Source of the DNA: Silene noctiflora
Taxonomy: Eukaryota; Streptophyta; Magnoliopsida; Caryophyllales; Caryophyllaceae
Length of the DNA stretch: 21,292 nt
Direction: 5' to 3'
Assembly: GCA_009801015.1 (NCBI GenBank)
Contig: VHZZ01010765.1
Coordinates: 12,510-33,801, forward strand
Shown: positions 10,718 to 18,359 of the stretch, piece after piece
Position numbering within the stretch: position 1 is the first letter of the stretch
How the letters are laid out: every line of letters begins with the position of its first letter
Translations under genes and position numbers: made by a program
Notes under the pieces: generated by a model
The model's database searches: none
What the model was told of the DNA's origin: nothing
What the model saw: only the letters and a program-made list of their open reading frames with translations

Positions 10718-11362
10718 CTCCCTCCTATTCTTCTTTTTCTTCCCATTGTTTGTGGGCATAGTATTAAGATGATGAATAAAATAAGAGTAAAAAAATTGGG
10801 TGGGGTTTGGTGATAGGGGAGAGGGATGGATAATTAGAAGTTAAATAAGAAATTGTGGCCCACAAACATTAAAAAAAAATTAAAAAAATAGGAGTAAAAG
10901 AGTTGAGTGGGGTTTGATAATACGAGAGAGACATGAATAAAATAAGAGTAAAAATTTCTAAAATAAAAAAGGGGAAGAAAAGATGAATAGCTTGAATAAG
11001 AGCAGTAAGAAGATTATACATCTGATGTACTACCACCAGTTTTATAGTTTNTGAGCATTATAATAAAGTTTTTGAGTTTTATTTTAAAAATTATGAGTTT
11101 TACTATAAAGTTTTTGTGTTCATTTACTAAAAAATTAAGCTCAAAAATATTACATAAAAACTTAGTTAAATTTGATTTTTGACGGAAAAAAATTTAAAAT
11201 GTAACTTATAAACTTTAATAAGCTCAGAAAAAATATAAACATGCTCAAAAACAAATAAAATTAGAGGTAATAAACTCAGAAAAAATACACATATGCTTAA
11301 AAACAAGTAAAATCTGAGGTAATACATCCGATGTATATTCTTTTTTCTCGAATAGGAGGGAG
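10718..11362. mobile_element. Compound or nested Stowaway MITE block upstream of the DUF1644 gene
   Basis: Outer ends are TA-CTCCCTCCTATTC (from 10718) and GAATAGGAGGGAG-TA (to 11362), perfect 13-bp inverted termini with TA duplications. The first ~270 bp (to about 10988) match the MITE at 20200-20514 in opposite orientation (shared words such as GGGTGGGGTTTGG and GTGGCCCACAA). The remaining ~370 bp is an AT-rich foldback apparently inserted near the far end of the first element. An ambiguous base (N) sits at 11051. Confidence 0.75.
11012..11340. mobile_element. AT-rich foldback inside the compound MITE
   Basis: The arms at 11012-11034 (containing TATACATCTGATGTACTACC) and 11318-11340 are inverted repeats matching at about 20 of 23 positions. 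The arms are themselves partly palindromic (TACATC-GATGTA). The interior repeats words such as AAAACTTA and GCTCAAAAA. Its exact border with the neighbouring Stowaway is unclear; it may share the right-hand Stowaway terminus. Confidence 0.6.
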
Positions 11363-11538
11363 TATAACACAGTGACATTTTCCTGTCATAATTTACAGCC
11401 CGTCATGCAATCCATTTCAAAAGCCCAAAACACCAACTAATTAATTTAATTAATTAATTATTAATTATAAATTACTCTCCTTCATTTTAATTCCTTCTGC
11501 AAAACCAAACCGTGAATGAAGATTTCGTATTGTACACC

Positions 11539-11547
11539 TTTATAAAC
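11539..11547 (+). promoter_or_regulatory. TATA box of the DUF1644 gene
   Basis: TTTATAAAC is followed about 25-30 bp downstream by a CT-rich start region (CACTTCTCTCTCTACATTC), the usual plant core-promoter layout. Upstream at 11433-11465 lies an AT-rich run of TTAA repeats. Confidence 0.65.
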
Positions 11548-13254
11548 TCTTCGCTCTTCCCACTTCTCTCTCTACATTCATTGTTCATCAACATTCAGGT
11601 ATACTTGCTTTAATTTCCCCTTTTTATCTTCAATTTATCTTTAACTTTCATTTCTCTCCTAGTTTTGTTACTGTTTTTAATTTCTAGGGTTTGTCGATAT
11701 CGTTTCCTTTTTGTTGTGTTTTTCAAGTTTTAATCGATTCGTATCGTTAATTTCTTGTAATGTTTGTTATCTGTTGATGTTTTGTTTTGTTTTGTTATAA
11801 TTTGGAAATTGAAAGTTAGTGTAATTCAAAATGATGATCAGTCTTGTTTGATTTGATTTTAAATTTGAATTTGTTGATGTGTTTTTCGCTATGCTGAAGT
11901 AAAATATCGAGATTTCGTCGTAAAATGATAATTAGGTTTAGATATGGTTGAGTTAAGTGTACTGCCAAGTTTAGTAGAACAACACTAGTATCGTAGTAGT
12001 GTAGTACTGCCACTTTACGCTTGTGCCGGACAAATTGAGTTTTTTTCGTGGCATTCGAGCCTATTCAATTCAATATGAAATGTTTTGTATGTGTGAAGAT
12101 ATGATATGATACTACTCTCTGTGCCAGGGACATTTTTTGTCGTTTACATGGCCGATGTTATGGAACTAATATTCGTATCTACAAGCATAGTATTACATCT
12201 CGGTTTTGATTAGGGTCACAACATTGGCTATTGCGGGCGGCCTAATTTTGCCTTAACAATGTGGTGGCGTTGATCTTCAAAACGGCCACCTTTATTTGAT
12301 ACCATGGCTAAGGGTGGAAATTTTAAGTAGATGACAATCATGACATTATAAGATTTTTAGAATGGATGGCATTGTAGATTGTAGCAACATGCTATTCGTG
12401 TAGCACTTTAGCTGCATAGGTGGTTTCCATTCTTGACTTTCTTTGATTTTAATTTAAGTTTCATTGTGAAGGAGATAGGGAGGTTTTGTGGTACTAGGGT
12501 AATATTGTTATTAATGAACTGAGTTTTTTTTTTGGGGAATTGTTACTTATCTGGAATAAAAGAGTTGAAAGGAATTAAGTGCTGAAGGAGAAAACATTGC
12601 GACGAGAGACTTTCAGTTTGGATTGCGTAGATTATGTGAATAAATCACTGGTACTAGCCTTCAGTTGCTAAGCGAGCAAAATTGATGATTTTTGTGGTGA
12701 TAGTGTAATACCCTTTTGGATCTATGTGCCGTATACCTCCCTAATGCTTATTGAATTACTTTATTTCTTAAGCTCCCATTTGAAGATTGTCTTCTGCAGT
12801 TGTTTGCAAGTTGAGGGGTGATATTTTTGAATTTTGCTATCATGATGAAAGCTTTGCTTATTGTTTCCCTTAACTAGAGGCGAGATTTTATAGTGACTTT
12901 CTAACATGGTCAAATAACACAAAGTAGCTCACAAAACGGAGGGATTCCAATATCATGAAGTGACAGTTACTTGGTACTAAGTTTAGACAAATTGCATATT
13001 ACGTCTTCTGGAATGACCTCTCTATGTTGTGGTTGCGTAAATCTGACTCTTCAGTACCTTGCTATAGGTTCTATAAGGCAGGCTTTGAAGCATTAGGGAT
13101 GGATGAGGTTTGCATTTTTGATGTGAATATGTGATGCGTTTTTTTGGGGAAAAATATTGGATGGGTACTGAAGTGGTGAATGGGGAGTGGTTGAGATTGT
13201 AGACTTTTCAAAGTGATTATGGTTGATCTTATGTGAACAGATCTCTCATGGAAG

Positions 13255-13438
13255 CAAGGGCGGATCCAGGATTTAATTTATGGGGTAGCAAAAAAAAATT
13301 AGTCTATATATGCATGTAATGGGATTCGAACCCGGGGTAATAGGTGGAAAACCAAATCCTTTGCCGTCTTCAAAACCATATTTTTTATGTTTGGGGTAGT
13401 GGCCGCCACCCCCTTGCTACTAGGTGGGCCCGCCCCTG
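13255..13438. mobile_element. hAT-type MITE (184 bp) with perfect 8-bp target duplication
   Basis: The ends are CAAGGGCGG and CCGCCCCTG (inverted, one mismatch). Both sides carry the identical octamer CATGGAAG (13247-13254 and 13439-13446), the duplication length made by hAT transposases. The interior includes GGGATTCGAACCCGG, a chance or family motif resembling a tRNA B box. It has no coding capacity and lies in the DUF1644 leader intron. Confidence 0.88.
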
Positions 13439-13645
13439 CATGGAAGCCATTTAATTGTTAATTGAAGAGATCGTGAATCTTCGGTTAGACCTGCTTGTGC
13501 ATGTATAAGCTATATGAAATGCTCTAAATGCAGGGAATTATGTCCTAAAATTTGGACTTTGATGCTTGCTTTTGTGGATGGACTTATGAGATCAATGAAT
13601 AAAGCATTCCTTGGATGAGAGATTTTGAAGTGTGAGATCGAGTTG

Positions 13646-13669
13646 TTTTTTTTTTTTTTTTTTTTTTTT
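13646..13669 (+). repeat. Run of 24 T
   Basis: A homopolymer in the DUF1644 leader intron. It may be the tail of a minus-strand retroposed sequence, but no SINE body or target duplication was recognised. Confidence 0.8.
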
Positions 13670-14356
13670 GCTTTTTCCTTTTTGCTTGTTTTTATTAAAT
13701 ATCTACGATGCAATTTTGAAATTGCCTAAGACAATTTTCGCGGTCTTGTGTCTTCCAGCTATTGCATTAATCCCCCAGTTATCTGCAGATATTTGTGAAT
13801 GACTTGTTCGTAGGCTTATTTTTGTATGTTGGCAGTTATGACTATATATATTGCGCTTTTGGGTACAGCCTCCAAGTTACTGTATACTGAAAGAACGTCC
13901 AAGGGATCATCTTCTATTAATTATATCTTAAGTTGTTATTTGTTAACTAGACCTATGTTTATTGAGGGGTTGTCTGCACCTTTGGGGAGATGGGTTGTAA
14001 AATGTTGACATAGTTGAACATGTCTTCTTTGCCAGAGATTGTTTTTTTAGGCGTGGTTGGAAACTGCTATTGGTTGCTGGGTTTTTCTTCAGAGTGTTGC
14101 ATTTATCTTCAGACTCTGATTGATTTTTTGAGACTATTTGGTTAGGCAGTTTGAGTTAATAGAGCTTCTAATTAAAGTAAGTAATGCTTATCAGTTTCAG
14201 CCAAATGGACCTTTGGTTGCTAAGACAGGTGAAGAAGCTAACACCTGTTTGAATACCTCAAATTTATAATCCTGTAGAAGAACTGAATTTTTGACATCCA
14301 ACTTGAACATCGTTGAGTTTTGCTGATACAGTTTTTCTGTGTCTAATTAGCATTGT

Positions 14357-14431
14357 AATAATCATTCCTACTGTTGCTGCTATTACTATTGTATTAATAA
14401 TCATTCCTACTGTTGCTATTACTATTGTATT
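14357..14431 (+). repeat. Tandem duplication of a 39-bp unit
   Basis: AATAATCATTCCTACTGTTG begins at 14357 and again at 14396. The second copy lacks one GCT triplet (36 bp). Both copies end in CTATTGTATT. It lies about 200 bp before the acceptor of the DUF1644 leader intron. Confidence 0.85.
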
Positions 14432-14641
14432 GCTATTTTTAATAATACTTGGTTGGCAAAAGACATGCCGTGTTTCTACACCTGTCTGTTTTCACAATGC
14501 ACATATGCTGTAAACTGGTAGCAATGTAGGTTTCGAAATCACAAATATAGAGGAGCAGCCTGAATGGCATTCCTTTCCTGAGTGTAATAAACTAATAATC
14601 TTTCTTTTATTGTATTCTTTCTTTCGTTGTCAGGTTTTATC

Positions 14642-15568
14642 ATGGCGAAAGTTAGCAGGGTAAGGCGCCTCAAGGATAGATCTCGCAGTGACAAAGCAGA
14701 AGAAACTCGAATAGCATCACGGTCCCACAAAATCTTTAAAGGTGTCAAGAAGCCTATTAAGTTATCAGAAAAGAAAGATTGGGAGGACGCTAAATGCTCA
14801 GTTTGCATGGAGGCACCTCACAATGCTGTTCTTTTGCTTTGTTCCTCTTACCATAAAGGATGCCGTCCTTACATGTGTGCCACTAGCTACCGTTTCTCTA
14901 ATTGTCTTGACCAGTACAAGAAAGCATATGCCAAAACTACTACTGAAGCAAACTCTTCGGACCTTAATTTTGGCTGTCCCGATGTAAAAACAGCTGTATC
15001 CGAGCTTCTCTGCCCGCTATGCCGTGGGCAAGTGAAAGGTTGGACCTTGGTTGAGCCAGCCCGAAAATATCTCAATAAGAAGAAACGGACATGTATGGAA
15101 GAGAAATGCTCCTTTGTTGGCAACTTCAAGCAACTCAAAAAGCATGTCAAAGCCAAACATCCTTTGGCCCGACCACGGAAAGTGGACCCATCACTTGAAG
15201 AGAAATGGAAAAGCATGGAGAATGAGAGGGAGATTAATGATGTCATTAGCACTTTACCACCGGGATCGGTGGTACTTGGAGACTATGTTATAGATCCAAA
15301 TACCAACCCCTTTTTCAACATGGACATGGACGACTTGTTCAGTGGTGTCGGACACAGGGCAAGTAGATCCTTAAATAGCAGGATTCAGTTTCGTCGAACA
15401 GCTATAAGAGATTATGATTACGATTACGATTCAGATTCAGATGAAGATGATGAAGATGAGGATGAGGATGAAGATGATGATGATGAGGTTGAGGAGGTTG
15501 TTCGTCCTATACGTCGCAATCTTGGAAGAATGTTATATTTTGGCAGGTCCCGCAATAGATGGTTTTGA
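14642..15568 (+). CDS. DUF1644 family zinc-finger protein
   Basis: A single-exon, 308-residue protein. The ATG at 14642 is the first after the leader-intron acceptor; the frame could be opened upstream only with a non-ATG codon. After a basic N-terminus comes a split RING-like set: Cys52-x2-Cys55, Cys67, His71, Cys74, Cys79, Cys88, then Cys124-x2-Cys127 (CPLCRGQ). A C2H2-like finger follows: Cys151-x4-Cys156-x11-His168-x4-His173. This is the DUF1644 arrangement of plant proteins; rice members have been linked to salt and drought responses, but the biochemical role is unknown. The C-terminus has alternating Asp-Tyr followed by a run of Asp/Glu (about residues 253-287), encoded by a GAT/GAA-rich tract at 15415-15495, then a basic end. 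Such acidic tails suggest a nuclear or protein-binding role, which is inference. Confidence 0.88.
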   Translation: MAKVSRVRRLKDRSRSDKAEETRIASRSHKIFKGVKKPIKLSEKKDWEDAKCSVCMEAPHNAVLLLCSSYHKGCRPYMCATSYRFSNCLDQYKKAYAKTTTEANSSDLNFGCPDVKTAVSELLCPLCRGQVKGWTLVEPARKYLNKKKRTCMEEKCSFVGNFKQLKKHVKAKHPLARPRKVDPSLEEKWKSMENEREINDVISTLPPGSVVLGDYVIDPNTNPFFNMDMDDLFSGVGHRASRSLNSRIQFRRTAIRDYDYDYDSDSDEDDEDEDEDEDDDDEVEEVVRPIRRNLGRMLYFGRSRNRWF

Positions 15569-16599
15569 CCCACATTAATCTCTCTGCTTTCATGGCCCTT
15601 ATGAAAACCCAGGTGGGATGGGTTTTTTGTGCTTAATTTAAGTTTCGGACGGAGGGCTCACATCTCTTCCATAGCAGAGGAAGTAGAAGAAACACAATTT
15701 TTCTATTGTTGTTATTAAGAAGGTGGTAATCTCTTAGACCAGGTTTTATAAGTTCATTTCTTGGAATTTGGCAATTTAGGTGTTAGACCACTTGATATTC
15801 AGGCACCCTCCTTTATTTTGGCGGGTCTCATTTGAATGCTTGTTTTTGTGCATAATCAACATTGACTTGTAGCCCCTATGATATTATTCAGGTAAATTCT
15901 CTGCTCTTTAACCATGCCAAGAATTTGTGATTAAGTTCTTAATTTCAGGGTTATGGTGTCGACGATCATCTTTGGAAGAGGTGGTCGTCGTTGTGAATCT
16001 CTGGCTTTGAAAATCATCTTGATTTAAATGAGTTATTACTTATCAGGATATTATTATTAGACGATGTCTAATATGGATTTGTGTTTTTATTAATTATTAC
16101 AGCAGATTGTGCTGTTATACCTTTGTTTTCGAATCTAGGCGTGTTAAAAAGAGCTGGCTCGCACCAGAATTGAAAATTTCGGAAACCTTGTATTGATTCA
16201 ATTCATCAACTTGTATCGTACAAAAATCGATCCTACGTGGTAAGTTAAGTTAACTGATCCTAATTCCTACCACATGTTGTACGTGTAGGATGACCAAATA
16301 GTTATCGAAACAAAATTACCGCGCTTACAAAGTTGTTAACTTAGTTACTTTGTAAATGAGCCTACTAGCCTAGCCAATATCATACCATCTTATCACACAA
16401 ATTCTCATTTGTGACGGATATTTTTTTAAGTTAACTACGACATCATGCTTTTCTTCTCCAGATGACATGATTGATGCGTTTGAAATTGATTTCTATATTT
16501 ACAATTTTCTAATTGAACTCGATCTAAAGTAGATAAGATCCCTCCTACGACCGGTATTAAACGCCTTTTGCCCTTTTGCAAGTTGTAAGGTTATATTAT

Positions 16600-16900
16600 C
16601 CGAATTCGAATCTTGACAATCTCTCCCATGAAATGCAACTCCGAACATTTTAGGAATGACAAGAATAGAAAATAACGTTTTGAAAATTAAACGCGACATT
16701 TGACATATTTTGATGGCATAATTATGTATTTTAGTTAATGTGTAAGATCTTACTATTCTACAATTCGATAATAGTAAGTAGTAACCTCATCGATCCTAAC
16801 TAGGATCCGATCCTAAAAACATTGATTGTAAGATCATAAAATTATACAATTCGGATTCGAATCCTGACAATCTCTCATGAAATGTAACTCCAAACATTTT
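16600..16900 (+). repeat. Dispersed ~50-bp direct repeat
   Basis: A segment containing TTCGAATC-TGACAATCTCTC-ATGAAATG-AACTCC-AACATTTT occurs at about 16600-16651 and again at 16851-16900, with roughly five single-base differences and a small indel. The copies are about 250 bp apart. Neither copy is a known gene; they probably come from an old duplication or a repeat family. Confidence 0.7.
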
Positions 16901-17190
16901 CATTAGTAATCTCTATCATTTAAGGTCGGAGTAAAACTCTTTTTATCGAATTGGATTTTACGCAGAATCGGAAAATCATAATTAGGCGAGAGTGAACATC
17001 AGGCCCGTTCCTGAACTATTTGTGGACCTAGGCGAAATTGTAGATTGGGGCCCTTAAAAAAAATACGATGTATTAGAATTTTTTAAAAAACATACGATAT
17101 GAATTATATTAATAATTCGTTCCACTTTACTTCTTTTTTCTTATAAAAAGAAATAACACATAGGATCCGTTTATTGGATAATTTCTCTTT

Positions 17191-17307
17191 GAGTGTAGGG
17201 TTAAGATTCACCCACACTCTTAAGTAGAGTCTTGAATTTCCAAGACTCAACTTAAGACTTTGATAGATTATTAGTAGTTTTGAGTGAGCGATGACTACTA
17301 ATAATCT
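17191..17307. repeat. Three consecutive hairpins
   Basis: Hairpin 1 pairs GAGTGT-GGG (17191-17200) with CCCACACTC (17211-17219). Hairpin 2 has 16-bp arms with one mismatch and a 6-base loop (17219-17234 with 17241-17256). Hairpin 3 has perfect 14-bp arms AGATTATTAGTAGT and ACTACTAATAATCT (17265-17278 with 17294-17307). The arms nearly abut, so this ~117-bp segment can be almost wholly paired. It could be a MITE core, part of an LTR or a structured transcript. Confidence 0.7.
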
Positions 17308-17528
17308 TACCTAATGGTCAAGGAGCTTCTTATATAGTACTCATCCTAGTCTCCATGTTGGTTCTTCTTTCCTTTTCGGTGCTAATTGAGTGTTGGTTCC
17401 CCTTTCCTTATTTGGTAAGTTTTGTGTGGTCCAAATTCAATTGGGTAGAGTGTTTTGTATTTTCAAAATTTATTTCCTTAATTTTAATGCCCAAAAGAGA
17501 AACCAACATTTAGACTAGAAGGGAGTAT

Positions 17529-17653
17529 AATTATTGAGCAATTGTGTCGTAGAGCATCTCCAATAGTTATGGTGATTCCTTGAGTCGCCTCTTTTTTTCT
17601 TCTTTCCTGACAATTATTGAGCAATTGTGTTGTAGAGCATGTCCAATAGTTAC
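17529..17653 (+). repeat. 42-bp direct repeat, 83-bp period
   Basis: AATTATTGAGCAATTGTGT then GTAGAGCAT, TCCAATAGTTA occurs at 17529-17570 and 17612-17653 with two or three differences. The phrase AGAGCATCTCCAATAG is typical of plant MITE ends, so this may be a tandemly duplicated transposon terminus. It lies about 650-770 bp upstream of the NIA TATA box. Confidence 0.75.
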
Positions 17654-18112
17654 TAGGAAGGACCTGCTTGTAATTTTAAAGAAATTTCAAGCGGGTTACT
17701 TATCATTGGAGTAAGACAAATACGACCCGTTTGAAAGCTACACCTGTTCTACCAACCTACATTCTTGCTTTCAAGTTGCTTTCTTTTCATTGTTCGATTA
17801 TTGTTAAGTGAGCCTATTCAAGCTACAATTGTATGTAGCTCACCATTGAGGCGGTAAGTAGCTTACAAACAATATTTTGCTGAAAATTCTTTTGTGGTAA
17901 ATGTAGTTGAATTTCACTCTTAACTAAAATTATGGGGGTGTGAGTGTTTGATTGAATTGCTACAAATGGAAGCTACGGAGGTCAATTTCACCATTGAGCA
18001 AAGTTAAGAGCGCTAATTACCACTTTGGCGGTTAACATGCATTTTTCTATGTCATGCTATCCACAGAAGAAGAAGAAGTAGCTGAAGGCAATTAGAAGAA
18101 ACGACAGCATGG

Positions 18113-18142
18113 CTATTGCCTATTGCCTATTGCCTATTGCCT
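18113..18142 (+). repeat. Heptanucleotide microsatellite (CTATTGC)4
   Basis: Four perfect CTATTGC units followed by CT, about 160 bp upstream of the NIA TATA box. The copy number may vary between accessions. Confidence 0.9.
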
Positions 18143-18299
18143 CAAGTATTCATGGCCTACGTATACATGGATGACAATTTCTCCTCTTACAATGCTTCGT
18201 CAACCACACTGGTTGAACCTGGACGTTAACAAGTCCAGAAATTATGTCAGTGAAAGCGTAGCGATACAAATAAAATCATGGTTGGCACATTTTCACGCC

Positions 18300-18307
18300 T
18301 ATATAAA
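18300..18307 (+). promoter_or_regulatory. TATA box of the NIA gene
   Basis: TATATAAA lies 53 bp before the ATG at 18360, implying a transcription start near 18330-18335 and a 5' UTR of only about 25-30 nt. The leader CAACCCTTCCCATTAG has the C/A/T-rich look of plant start regions. Confidence 0.75.
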
Positions 18308-18359
18308 CACAATAACAACCCTTCCCATTAGTTTACAATCAAACTTATAAATCTGAAAT

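Larger units (their letters stand above)
11570..14641 (+). other. 5' UTR of the DUF1644 gene with a ~3-kb leader intron
   Basis: A short leader exon appears to end at 11598 (ACATTCAG|GTATAC) and the next acceptor is 14631-14633 (T-rich tract, GTTGTCAG|GTTTT), eight bases before the ATG. The implied 3,035-bp intron starts with the T-rich sequence usual in plant leader introns. It contains an hAT-type MITE, a T24 run and a 39-bp tandem duplication. No credible coding exon was seen in it. Leader introns often raise expression in plants; here that is inference. Confidence 0.65.
15569..18112. other. DUF1644 3' UTR and intergenic region before NIA
   Basis: The 3' UTR probably runs to about 15870-15900. 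The rest is AT-rich intergenic DNA with a ~50-bp direct repeat (16600 and 16851), a transposon-like fragment near 17002-17055 (GGCCCGTTCC... to GGGGCCC), a three-hairpin cluster (17191-17307) and a 42-bp direct repeat (17529 and 17612). No reading frame with recognisable protein similarity is present. Confidence 0.55.

Noticed and set aside
13326-13345. tRNA-like B box (GGGATTCGAACCCGG)
   Set aside because: There is no A box or cloverleaf at the right distance, and the motif lies inside an hAT MITE defined by its ends and an 8-bp duplication.
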